A program made the translations under genes and the position numbers. A stretch of 64,000 nucleotides of DNA, from NCBI RefSeq assembly GCF_954871325.1, contig NC_088776.1, forward strand, positions 19,034,052 through 19,098,051, given 5' to 3'. The notes under the pieces are model-generated. The model saw only the letters and a program-made list of their open reading frames with translations. It was not told where the DNA came from and did no database searches. Below are positions 23,397-37,000 of this stretch, piece by piece (the stretch's first letter is position 1; each line of letters opens with the position of its first letter). Source of the stretch: Gordionus sp. m RMFG-2023. Lineage: Eukaryota > Nematomorpha > Gordioida > Chordodea > Parachordodidae.

Positions 23397-23692
23397 ATGA
23401 TATGAACTGGCTGCTGGCTAATCCCTATTATTCGTAGTAGCATGGGTTTATTAAACTTTTATTTTACTTTAATGGTAGGTGAAGAATTTGTGCACAGTCA
23501 TCATAAACTTGCAAGAATTTACCCAACTATGAGCCGGAGAAAATCTGATTGTGGCAGGAGCGAATAAAATATTGAAAGCAATAGTAGCCTATTACTACAC
23601 AAATAATTGATGAATTATCAAGCTCCAAAATAAAATCAAATCTAATATTAAAAATTAATGTCACATTTCTATAATAGATATGTATTATATTT

Positions 23693-24321
23693 TAGGGCTG
23701 TGCATATATTAAATATAAGATAGGCACCGATATTTACTGTTTTCAAAATATATTAATCGGGCCGATATTTTTTATTGCTTTCGGTTATTTTATGATTGTA
23801 TATATAATCGTATAATTTTTTTTATTTTATAAATAATTTCATAATAAATTAATGAAAGGAACTAAAATACAATTTTTTAGTTATAATGTTTAAAAAATTT
23901 TGCACTATTTTTTGTTATATTTTCTGCAACAAGAAAACGATTTTAAAATATAATATCTATATAGGGTTAGGAGTAAATTAATCAAGCTTATTGATTTTGC
24001 CCACAAATGGCAGAAAAGTTTGGACTTCTATTGGCAAAATTTAGAGGCTTAGGCAGTATTATTTTGACTAAAATTTTGATTTAGCCCTCTTCCCATAAAC
24101 ATTGAAAATATTTTAAATGATATTATTAACTTTTGGAGAATAAAAAAATAAAAATACACGTAATCATCCGTGAAGGTTAGTTGGTTTTTTTCAAAATATA
24201 AAATACTGACATTTTTATGACAATGATACAAAGATAGGTGGTATTTAAAAATATAAAAAATAAATATCGAATCGGTATCGGATAGGTTTTTTTTAGAAAA
24301 TTGTGGATTGGCACAGTCCTA
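23693..24321. mobile_element. hAT-like MITE, TAGGGCTGTGC family, copy A
   Basis: Ends TAGGGCTGTGCAT and, inverted, TAGGACTGTGCCAATCC. Flanking octamers ttatattt and ttaaatat match 6/8. A related copy starts at 40573, sharing ttatattttctgcaacaagaaaa and the aaatggcagaaaagttt block. No coding capacity. Confidence 0.6.
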
Positions 24322-24751
24322 TTAAATATTATAAGCAAACTAATAAAAAATATATATACTACTGAGAGTTTACTTTTAATTTTAGCCCTTTATCCATTTT
24401 CCTATTTATTCCATACTATAGCTTATTTTTTGATATCTTCTCGGTGCGCAATTTTATACATTTTAAATAATGATAAGTTATTTATCAAAACAAACCTCCC
24501 CTTCCTACGAAATATTAGTTAGTGATATAAGCTATAAGAGATCAGACTATCGGATCGTTCGACGGCGCGCACTTCAACACACAGATCAAAACAATTTTTA
24601 AAACAACAAGCCCCAAGATATATTCAACATTTCAATTGCTTTATTCTAAAATAGCAGAATTAACCCCAAATAGTAATTATTTTAATCGACACCAATGACA
24701 TTTGACTAATTTATTATGACCAAAAGAAGTTAAAATATTTAACTTACTTAT

Positions 24752-24757
24752 TTTATT
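24752..24757 (-). terminator. POLG: Candidate POLG polyadenylation signal
   Basis: AATAAA on the minus strand, 61 bp past the proposed POLG stop codon at 24818-24820. In DNA this A+T-rich the hexamer is common, so position is the only support. Confidence 0.35.
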
Positions 24758-24817
24758 ATGAGAAAGATTTTTGGCTCTCAGATAATCTTATTTACTGGAA
24801 AAATTGATAAAAAACGT

Positions 24818-25006
24818 TTATTCATGGGCGAATAGTATGGTGACCAGAATAAACAAATTACATAATATATTAATATTTAAAGGATTACCGGATTTGATTC
24901 CATAATTAATATTAAGGCCTTCTGGATTGGAGGGCGTAATACAATCGGTGTCTACTTCTTTTCTTAAGCATTTATCTATGTCGATGGAAGAGAAAAATGC
25001 TACGGA
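24818..25006 (-). CDS. POLG: POLG exon 16 (C terminus)
   Basis: Residues 1145-1206. Encodes [18 protein letters not shown] then [14 protein letters not shown], almost identical to human SVAFFSAVDIDRCLRKEV and DCKTPSNP. It then runs [11 protein letters not shown] (human YGIPQGEALDI) into a hydrophobic tail ending FAHE. It lies 8.28 kb from exon 15. A GT inside the GI-K-S-G region could act as a donor to a further exon, so the last 24 residues are less certain. Confidence 0.88.
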   Translation of the reverse strand, partial: SVAFFSSIDIDKCLRKEVDTDCITPSNPEGLNINYGIKSGNPLNINILCNLFILVTILFAHE

Positions 25007-28000
25007 CTTTTTTAAAATGTAAATTGATAAAAAAATTATTTAAAAAAGTGACTAATCAAAATCAAGAGCGTATAGCCAGTGTTGTTTCGAAAGTATTGTG
25101 CATAAAAGAATGTTAATCGAAGTTAGAGGTGGGCGCGGGCCGTAAAAGACGTGATTGGGCGTGACGGCCCTCCCAAAATTTTTTCCGGGCGTGAACATAA
25201 ATTTCCAGTGAATCACGGATATTTTAATTTTTAAAATTGTTTTTTTTTAAATATAAATTTGCAATTTATAATTGTAATATATATTTTCTAATTTAATTCT
25301 TTTTTGAAAAAGAATAATCTTTGAAAGGAAAAAATCTTCCTCATTTTATAAACAACATCCGGTATCATTCCGTTAGTTCTATTTTTTTTTATGTTTAGGT
25401 GTTTTATCGCGAGACTTTTTTCTAAATTTTGCTTAAGCATTTTACAGAAAAGTCAGTTATATTTTATTTGTAAAGATTTTCGATCTTTAAATGCAACAGA
25501 AAGTGAAGGATTTTACAAGCTAGGCCAAGAGTTAATAAATGTTGGTGTTACATATGGACAACAAAATATAAAAGGTATACTTGTGAGCAGGAAAACTCTC
25601 AAGTATACTATAGCTCTAAAAATATATATGAAATTAAGATTAAAAGCATGATCAATAATAATTACTTGTTCATAACCACTGATTTTTGGACGGATGACTA
25701 TAAACAAAGTTTTTTTTAACCATTACAGGACATATTATCATTAAGGAATTTGAATTAAAAGAATTTGTTTTGACCACAAGGGAAATCAAAATAGGCATCA
25801 ATATTATAAGTATAGTCAATTCAATTTTAGAATAATACACAGAAGTAGATAATTATTTAAATAAATGTAGTTGTGTGACTGATAACGGAGCAAATCTTAT
25901 AAATGCATTCAAAGATGACGAAACGCTAGCATGTATATGCCATATACTAAATAATATTATGCATCATATTTTTGACAATTGTTTAACTGAAATATCCTTA
26001 AATATAAATGGTGTAAAATAATAGTATAATATTTCAAATAATCTACAGCTAATAGCAAGCTAAACCACAAAACAATATGTAATAACTGAAACTCTGTATA
26101 TATCATGATATAAAGTTTCTTAAAGGTGTACTTGTTTAGCAAGCAAGAATTAAATAGTTTAGCCACAATTGATATTAAATCATACTCGAGTTAGATAAAT
26201 TTTTATTAATATTTAAAGAATGTTCGGATAATCCGAGCGCAGATTCTCGTCCAACAATAAATGAAGTTTATCTATGGAAACAAAAATTAGTAAAATTTTG
26301 GTAACCTTCTGAATGTGATACAATAATAATCAAAACCTTAAAAAACAGGACAAGATTCTTTTAAAAGAAAGATCTATTATGCAGCCACTACATAAGGTAG
26401 GCTTAATTCTAGATCCGAATTTCAAAAGTCTTAAGTTTTTAATAGAAGAAAAGGATGATATATATAAAACAACTTTAAAAATGCTAAATGGTATAAAATT
26501 AGTTGATATGCATAATACCAACTATCATTTATAACTTTCCTAATTTATACTAAACTCATAAAAAACCGTATATTCTAAATGGTCAACTATCATTTATAAC
26601 TTTTTTTAATTCATCCAACATCATAAAAGACTGTATATTCTAAATAAAAATTTAGAGAATTTCTAGATGATTCTGATGAAGCATCAACATCTTCGATGAA
26701 AGCTGTGAAGATGAACTTAAAAGATTCATCGCTTATAGGACAAATAACAAGACAATATTTTGAAGTTTTGGAAGCAGGAATATTCATTTCCTTTTTTGAG
26801 AAAATTAGCGAGCAATATTTTGTCAGCCCCGGAAAAGTTCGGCTTCTAGTGAAAGGTTATTTTCTGTAACCAATCTCTTATTAGAGGAAAGGCGTACACA
26901 TTGAAATAAAAAGATGGACATTCTTCTTTTTCTCAATAAAAATTTTGATATATTTATTTTTTGTTATTAATATGAATTATGAAATAAATAAAATAAATTC
27001 AAAAAATATAAAATAATAGCAATAGTTTTGTAAAATTTAAAAAACCATGAATTTTCGGGCGTGACGAGTGTGAATTAAATTATTGCCTTTCGTGAGCGGG
27101 CGGGACGGGTCGAAATTTTTATAGTGGTTAGCGTGAATGGCGTGAAATTTTTTTTATTGCAACCGTGAGCAGGTGGGCCATGAATAAAAAATTAGGCCCG
27201 TGCCCACCTATAATCGAAGTCAATTAAAGTAATCCAATAAATACTTTATTATAGAAGAGAGAGTTTTGTAATTTATTTGAATATCCAAACGGATATTATA
27301 TCCCTACTAGGGGTGCCTATTGATGTAAACCAAATGTTCATATTCATAATAAATTAAAATCATTAATCGGGATAATTGATTCATTGAAATAAAAAACTGA
27401 AGAGTTCCATGTAAAACATTTTCTGGTAACTAACGGTATCTCGGGGAAATTTTTCATCTTTTTTTATAAATTTATTTTTTATTTATTGTTGTTATTTTTA
27501 ATTATAGCTTTTTTAAAAGACCGTAATTATAATGGAATATCTTATTTTTATCGATATCATAAATTGTTATACAAGAACCATAGCTTTTTTAAAAGACCAC
27601 GAACTTCTAGATAATCACACGTGTTGTAATAATAATATGATAATGGAGAGAAATAATATACAAGCAGCAATTCTATATGGAAGGGTTTAACAATATATTA
27701 TTTTTTAAATTTATTTTATTAATTAGGCTCTATACTTGAAAATGTTAATATCCCTGTTAACAAATTTATACATCTAATATATCTTTTTGTGTCCTTGACG
27801 TCAATATCCGACAGCCTTCCTTTAATAGAGTTAGCACAATGTACCATTGGAAAATGGTATATATTTATTTGTAAAATTTGTCAATAAGTATTTTTTAGGT
27901 ATGCTATATTTAGAAAGATTTGCTGCCATACACAGGCAATTAATTTTGACAAAATAGGGGGCCCTGGGCATGTGATTGAAATAAATGAATCCCATATTTT

Positions 28001-31000
28001 TAAAAGGAAAAATATTAACAAGCATACCCAGAAATGGAAAAAAATCTTCAACTCATTTGTATATATGTCAATACAGTTATTTTCGCAAAATTAAAAATAT
28101 GTCCAATTTAAATAAATTAATTAAATTTTTAAATGATATAAATATGTATAAAACTATTTTTGTTTTTCCTTAAAATTATATATATCTATATTATCATTGT
28201 TTATTGAAATAAATTGGTTAATTATCTAGAATTTGATTGAAAATTTTAAGAAAAAAAATTATATATATAACTATATTATCAGTGTTTATTCAAATAAATT
28301 GGTTATTTATCTAGAATTTGATTGAAAATTTCAAGAAAAAATCTTAATTCTCTAGTATATTATGATTATATTTTTATCTTAAATATTTAGTATTTGATTC
28401 AAAATTTTAAATTAAATTGAAAATTTTTAGAATGAATCTTAAATAATTGAAAATTTCAAGAAAAAATCTTAATTCTCTAGTATATTATGATTATATAGTT
28501 TTAGAAAATTTAAATTTTAAGAAAAAAATCTTAAATATCTAGTATTTGAAAAATTTTAAATGAATCTTAAATAATTGAAAATTTTAAGAATAAATCTTAA
28601 ATAGAATTTTAAATAATTGAAAATTTCAAGAAAAAATCTTAATTCTCTAGTATATTATGAATATCTAGTTTTATCTATTTTTTTTATTTATTAATAAAAA
28701 AAATAAATAAAAATAATAAAAAAAATATTTAAAAAAAAACAATAAAAAAAATAATAATATCGAAAATTTCCCCGAGATACCGTTAGTTACCCATTTTCTT
28801 TATATACTTATTTCTGACATGACCAATTAACACAAATCTTCATGCTTATGATGCGTTTGGTAAATTTTGCCACAAACTAAGCAATATTATTTTTGACAAC
28901 TATATTTGGGGTTACTTTATCTCTAGCCATTCATTTTTTTTATATAACGAAGATGTTAAGGGGCTTTCCTTTTTCGGTAGACTATGTATCTTTAGATGCG
29001 CAATTATATTCAAGATTAAGGTTTATATACGTTAATGGTTGTGACTTATAAGAGAGAACTACAAATGTAACATATAAATAGGAAAAAAAGAGATTGGTTC
29101 AATGACATAACCTAATCGTTATTAATCATAAAATGTAGATTCAAATTTTCCTAATAAAAATTATTGCATTAAGCCAGATACCACATGCAAAATCTACCAA
29201 GTTAGCCTAAAGCCATGTAAAATCAACCAGTGTTTCGGACGATTTTCTATAAGATGGCATGATAACTTATGTTGTCAGTAGTGTTGTTAAACGGCTCGTT
29301 TTGAGCCGTTTTTGAAAAACAGATAACTCTATATTTAGGCCAGAAAAAAATTGCTTAAGCCTCCAGATTTCGTAAATAGCTATCTAGACTTTGTACCGTC
29401 TATGAAATCTTCAGGCATGCGTAATAGTTTTCTGGATAAAATACTGAGTTAACCGATTTTAAAAATCGGCTCAAAATGAACCGTTTAACAACACTAGTTA
29501 TTAGACATGATAACTTATGTTGTAAATTTAAATCTTCGAACCTTAAAAAATATGTCTATAAAGCCAAAAATCGTGCAACCCGTGATTTTAATCTTATTTA
29601 TTTTAAAAATATGTAGTAAAAGTCACATACTATATATCATTGTGTAGCTCTTAACATTATAAACAAGGTATATTCTTATTTCTGGTAAAATTTATTTGAG
29701 AAGCAACTATTTTTGGGTGCAAAGGCTGACTGGAAAGTTATCTTTATATTTTACCATTTTTAAAAATATTTAATTAATAGAGGCGTTAAATGTAATACTA
29801 TGATAAAGGAGAGAGAGAGAATAAAATAAAAGTTAAAGAAAATATCGAGGAAAGTAGAAAAGCAAATCTAGGGGAGAGAAGGCAATGTTGGAGGTATAGG
29901 AGATTATTCGATAGAAGAGATAAAGTTCAGATAGGGGAATAATTACTGTAGCAAGCCTTTATATGCTAACTAAATAAATTATTAAAAATACCTTGAAAAT
30001 TCTAAAAGCCATTTATAGAATAGAATATTTTGTTCTTTAGAAAATAATATGCAGAAATATTTGCTAAAATGCCAATTAAAAAAATCTATAGCTAATCATA
30101 AACTATATCAATTAATACCTTAAAAAAACAATTAATATTAAAATTACTTTATGTCAACTCAACTAGATCTATTCAAAAACATATCAAATAGAAAATGATT
30201 TAATTCGTTAGAATAAAAATTTATAAATGGCGTTAATATTCTTGATTATAATTGCATCATAGAATAGCAGAGTTGGGCAGTATCGAGGATATTTGTATCT
30301 AGATACAAATTATTTAAAAGTATCTATATCCTAATCAATTTTGTATTCAAAAAGATACAGATACTTTAAATAATTTTAAATTAATCCGAATTTAGATATT
30401 TAAAGATAATGTATGATATATGACGTTGGTCGTCATATAGCAATTTGCAAACAACTACCATATTTTATTTGAATCGTTTTATATCCATCTATTTTATGAT
30501 TGATAATGGAATTAAAATGATATATATACATCGATGAAAAGAATAAGAAAATAAATATTGATAAAAAAAGAGATTATTAATTTTAACACTAGGCCAAAAT
30601 ATAATCAACATGATAGTACATAGTACAACATTTAATCCACCTTTCATATGTATTTTTTTTTAATTTTTACACATATTCTTAAAATATATTTATTTTTATA
30701 AAATAAATAGATGACTATTATATTGCATTTATATCTCAGTAAATATTATATTTGATTTTCATTATTATTAATTATAAAATTTTAGCGGGTAATAATTAGA
30801 ATTATTTATAAATAAGACAATAGTTTTTTTCATAAATATCATAATATTATAATATAAATACATTCTGTCTAATTTTATCATTTCAAAATAGAATTTTTAC
30901 AAAAAAATTAGGGCAATGCAAAATATGACCTTGGTTGCAAATTTATTAAATAAATCTCTAATATAAAATATTTTATTTTTGTTTCAGTGATAGAGTCGTC

Positions 31001-34000
31001 ATCTGGAATCATATAAAAATTATATTAACCATCATGAAATATTACACAAACAGAAAAAAAGAAAGGAAATTGTGAAAACTGCGAAATAATTAACTCAAAA
31101 AACGCTAGAATTTTCAAATGATAAAAAGAAAAAAATATCTCAAGAAAAATTTAATAATTTATTAACTTCATTTGCTGCTAAAGGGATGCATCCATTATAT
31201 ATAGTTGAGCAAAAAGAATTTGTTAAAATGATGGAAGATAAATTTAATTTTTTTCTCTAATCCTTATCTCTTCTACTTGTCAATTCATTAGAAATATTAT
31301 CTTGTATTCGATTACCATTATCAATTAGAATTTTCTCGAAGATATTTGCAAAGAAGAATTGATGAAAGCTTCAAATATGAAAGTGTTAATTTAAAACAGT
31401 TAATGAAAGCTCAGATATATATCTGCGCTACTGCAGATATTTGGTCATCTAAGACTAGAAGCTTTCTTGGAATGACTTGTCACTGGATAATGAAATCATA
31501 TGCTATTTTATTAATAAATTCAATTAAATAAATATTTAAATAAGCTCCCAAACGATAGTTTACAAAGACAATCTCGGGCTCTTGTTGTAAGAAGATTTTT
31601 GGGAAGCCACACATATGATAAAATAGCAAAGTTAGTTGATGAAATCCATCGTGACTTTGGAATTGATGAAAAATTTATAGAAACTGTGACAGACAACGGA
31701 TTTAATTTTATCAAAGCTTTTAAGCTTGGATATTCTATGGAAGAAGGTGTGGAGAATGACCTTGACATCAATTAAGATGAATGTATAGAATTAGAAGTCA
31801 TTGAAAATATTATTTTACTTCTTTTATTGTAAAAAATGATATGGTAAATTTAATAAAAGATTTTATTCAAATAAAATTATTTATTTGTATATATTTAAGG
31901 GTCTAAAGAAAAATCAATATCATTGCCTCAGCACATTCGTTGTCTATGCCATAAGATGAGTCTTATTGCCACTACAGATGTCGAGAAAACTATTAAGGAT
32001 TCTCCTACCATTTCTAGAATTCATCATCCAGCACTAGCCAAATGTACTAAGTTATGGAATGCTAATAATAGACCTAAAACTGTAGAGTTTATCAAAGCAG
32101 TTTTAGGAAAACAATTGGTTACATCATGCTGTACAAAATGGAATAAGTTTATTAAATTTTAAAAGCGAGCTTCCAAATTTATGTGAAAAATTACAATTTC
32201 CAAAACTAAGGGATATTGAAATGCAATATTTAGAAGAATATTGCTATATATAATGTCCCCATTGGCTATAGCGATTGACAAAATAGAAAGCGAAATCAAC
32301 TACTATTATGGATAATCAGCTCCAATATTAAATTTAGTTTCAAAAAAATCACAAATTTAATTCAAACTATTGCAAATCATTAGCTACTGCAGTAGAAAAT
32401 TCTTAAATAAAAGATTTTAAAATATATATGAATTTGATAATAACATTAAAAGAGCATTTTTGGTCACTATTTCTCATCCCTACCTTAAAATTGTTGGATT
32501 GATGATGAAAAAGAAAAAACCTTCAGGATTTATTAATACATGAAGCTTTAATTATTTTTAAAAATAATATTGAAATGAATATGTCAACAATATCTTCAAT
32601 TGGTGAAGATGATGATTACTTCTGTTTAAAAAGTACCACATCCAATTCTAATAATTTAATAAATGATTATTAGAGGTCCTAAATTATATGAAAGATGGCA
32701 GGTGCTATATAAAAAGAAATATTTATTACCATCCTCTGTCCCTGAACGATTATACAACTTTGCTAATATGGTCAATAGACCAAATCGTCAGACTGAACGC
32801 CATATTATTTGAAAAATTAATAATATTAAAAAATAATGCTGATTTATGATGTTAATTTATTGATATTTACTAATTAATTATTGGTTCTGATATTGTTTTC
32901 AATATTATAATATATAATTTTTAAAAAAATATCTTTATATCGCATTATATAACAAATTTGTTATTTTACAATTTATTTTCATATTTTTTATGATTGTATC
33001 TTAGAAACATTCATTGAAGAACAGCTTAATAATTATTATAATAAAATAATGATATTTTTTCAGCTAATATATTTTTCATTATACTATACAATAAATGAAC
33101 TATAACTTTCATCTATTGTAACTTTTAAAGGATATAAATATAAACGAAATGTTACAAGTTTAAAATGGGCTCGAATACATCTTTAATTTTTTTAAATTTG
33201 GCTTCATCATATGTTTATAAAATTTTTTATATTTGCTTTTCATCTGGGGATTTTATTTTCGAACATTTTATGTATATTAAATAATACCATAGGCAAATCA
33301 TACATTTCTAACCGATAAGAGAAAAATGCCCTAGTGAATAAATTCGTCAGTTGTAGGGCCAGGGCCGCTCTGTATTTATCTTTCTCCAGGACTAAATACC
33401 GTACTTCATCGTGGATGCTAATAGAATATCTACCTTCGATTTCATATTTTTTGAACAACCAATCCATACAAACCTGAGTTATGGAATAGTAAAAAATGAT
33501 GAAAACATTTTAAATTTCTATAAATATTGTCTATACAAGGTGACATTCTTCCCGATTTGGGCACGTTTTTAATTATATGTGTGCTTAATTTTTTTTTTAA
33601 ATTAATCTTAAGATGGGGTGGGGGATTCTCAAATATTTTTTGTCACTCTTTGAATAAAATATTAGACAAGTTACGATCAGGGACCAGGAGCAAGGGTATT
33701 ATTTACGCTTTGCCCTGTTCTACTTCCTTTAAAAGTTAAAAAAAATGTTGCCAATTAGTATAGGTCCAGTTTTTTTAATTTTAAATGTTTGATCCCAGTT
33801 ACTTTCTAAATTTTTCATTGAGAAAGTTCCGAGAAACTAAAATATTTTATAAAAACCTAAAAAATTCTAGAAGCTGGGTATAAAATAATTTTCCCAATTC
33901 CTTGTTTCTCAAAATATGACATTTGGTCCTTTATTTTATTTAAAGACATGTGAATTCGTAATTTTTATAAATTACTTAAAAGCTTATAATAAGAAAATAA

Positions 34001-37000
34001 GTAATTCAGATCGATGTTGAAATTAGTGGGCTAAAAATATGATTAAAAATTACAGAATATCAGCTGTGTGGCCAAAGGGTGCTCAGTAGGTTTAAATTAA
34101 ATTTGAAAGCCTAAAATATTTTTTGTTTTAGCCAGGCGTTTTTTTGAACAGACACCCCTGTAGCAAATCATATGAAGTATTTTTTTTAGGATAAAATCAT
34201 ATTTTTTTTGTTGAACTCTTATAAATTGGTTAATCAGTTATCATTACAGAAGTCGCGTAATATCAAATGTTAATATATACATATAAATAACTTTAGAATA
34301 TACAGGTGAAAAGAATGAAAATGTGATTATTAAAGAAGTTCAAGTTTCATCTGGATGGGAATGACGCCTCATCTACCATTCTGTCTGTTGGTAGATAGCC
34401 CTGCTCAAGGCGACTCCAAAAATGCTTAGCCAAGTTTATAGCTAGAAAAAACAGCTATATGCCTTGAAGCGGATAAAAAATTTCCTTTTAAAACATATAT
34501 AATAAATATGTCTACCTGAATATTAATTAATTTAATAACCACAACTTAAAACGGTAGCCACGGGGGTAAGCAAAAAAGTGACTGAGCTTTAACCCTTTAT
34601 CACACATTGTTTGTATTTTTCCAAAAAAAATTCCTGAGAGTCCTTATGGGCATAATAAGATTGTTATATATAAATTAACATGTAATAAAAATACAATTTA
34701 TTATATAATATACATTGGCATGAAATAAAACAAGGTAATTTTATTAGCGTGTAAGCCTCTAAATAGGTATGTTAGTCTATCTTTAGAATCATTTCTTGCT
34801 CAGAATATAGATAGATCGAAATCAGAGGCAAAGCCCGAAAAATCGCAGTTTTTGTGGGTTTTAGTGAGTAAATTTGATCATAGATTGGGAGGAATATAAA
34901 TTTTGAGACATATCTTGAAAATATTTAACAATTGAAGTTACTTTGGAAGTTTATTATGGCCTGTTGGCCCTTTGATATATTATTATTATTATCATCATCA
35001 AAAGGTAGAATGAATCAAGTGCTTTTAAATTTACTAATAGCCATCATTTTTTATGAGCTATTTCCCATTTACATCTATCTTGCAGTCCATAAAATATATT
35101 TGAATATGTTCATGCTTTTTAGAGCTAAATATTATATCGCCGCGCCCCATTTAAGGTGTATTATCCTTAAGGCACGTCCCTCTCCTTAAATAATAACGAG
35201 ATAGACGTTTAATCTTCTCTGGTAATTATCATAAATAGGAAAAAAATGGATGTTTAGTTAATAAAAACTCACGAGCATTATGTGCAAAAAGTCGACGGCA
35301 GAGCTTTGAACCACCCAGTTTATTCGAGAAGTCATAAAGTTATTATTCACATTTTTGGGTTCCAATGTTCGACAAATTCTGCTCTCTAAAAAAGGAGTTT
35401 TGGGATGATCACTCACGGCTATCTCTTCAAGCTTGTTAAACATCTGTGATTCAGAGCCCTTTTCCCAAATTTTTCCCCGCTCTGTCTCCACTTTTCTACC
35501 TATATTAAGTAATGTTATTTTTAATTTATTAGGTTAGTGATAATCATTATTTAAATTTCTTTCTATTCTTTCTTTTAAAATACCTACTTTTCATAATAAT
35601 AAACTGTAAAATAATTAAAATATAGTACCATCTTATTGGGAGTAAATCTCTAAAATGAAAGAATAAAATAGGATTCTAACTCCAATTTTGGTAAAATCTG
35701 ATTATGAGTCTCGTAGACACCCTTTTATATTGAAGAAAAAATATCAAAAACCAATTTTGAAGTATGTTTTTTGGTAATGAATTAGACTAGATTACATAAT
35801 ATTAGCCATGTGACATAATTTTTTTTATTAAATCGCTCTCCGGTAAAATTAATCAAAATAAAGCTAGAACCTTATAATAGCAATCGATGAATTATTATTA
35901 ATCATGAAAACCTTTAGTAGCCAAAAACATTTCCCTTGATTTTTTGCCGGCTTTGATTTTGTCGAATTTATGGTTAAACTGCATTAGTAAACGAGTGGCA
36001 AAATTATGGCCGGCCCCATAAATTCGAGCATAATTGAGAATTTTGGCCTCATCTCTTGAAATGCCTATGAGAGAAGCGGTCCTGCTGTGCATATCCGAAT
36101 TGTCTAGTTTATTGCCTTGTATAGAGGTGGGGTGGGGGAGGGTTTATATCGATTAAAAATTGTCAATTTCTAATTAATGTTTAATAATATTATTTATTTC
36201 GATTCTATATATTGCCCCATCCCTCTTAATTCCTATACATTTTAAAACCTTGAAGGGTCATCCAACCGAAGGCCGTACAACCATGCATTTTGAGGGATGT
36301 ATGAGAATCACCAAGAATAGACGCTATCCAAAGTTCTTGTGAATCAACATCGGCACCGACAAAGCAATAGCTAGGAGGAGCTTGTATCATAGCCTTAAGC
36401 TCGCTTCCCAATCTATCTGACTATTAATTAGATTTTAAATATTCTGTAAATTTTAATTCAATTCACTATTTTATCTTGTAATAAGTATCTTATAGTTTAC
36501 GAACCAGGATTATCGTCTAATTAAACCATAATATATTGAAGAAAAAATGTAAAAGTTTTCAAATGAAAGGGAAATTGATTTTAATTACCCTAGCATTGCT
36601 AGCGGTTAGCCATGTTGGTTCCACTGCCCGCCTAGAAACGGTCCCGCATACTACGAGTTTAGGCAATATTGCGCCATACGTTCTTTCTATATTATCGTCA
36701 GGGTTTGTAACATTTTCCTCGGAATGGGTCAATTTATGAAATTTAAAATGGGGAGGAAAATAAGAACTAGTTGGAGGGCAGACCAATAACTGAGTCATAA
36801 TCCTTAATCTTGCATTTTTCCAGTAGGATATAACGCTACTGTTAGTTAAAACCTTTTGAGCTTGATCACCAGAACACGCCTTAAGTGTACCATCTTCTAA
36901 CCGAGGAATAAAATCCTTCGAAAGGGGATTACCTACCTTTTATTTTACAATATTTAAAAAAAAAAATTATGGAATATTGGAAGAATATGCCCTAATGAGA

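Noticed and set aside
25957-26521. Minus-strand open frames of 69 and 63 residues
   Set aside because: They are antisense to the Hermes-like hAT coding remnant.
33240-33287. POLG ending at 33240 after the KMFENKIPR peptide
   Set aside because: That peptide has no similarity to POLG. A GT donor follows DLPM, and the expected SVAFFSAVDID-type continuation is found in phase at 25006.
34932-35189. 85-residue plus-strand open frame
   Set aside because: It is antisense to a decayed minus-strand piggyBac segment, with no independent similarity.
35258-35272. Reading on past the exon 14 donor into SFY and stop
   Set aside because: A GTGAGT donor follows CTC at 35273. The next conserved residues (V-C-M-D-W-L-F) are in exon 15 after an AG acceptor.
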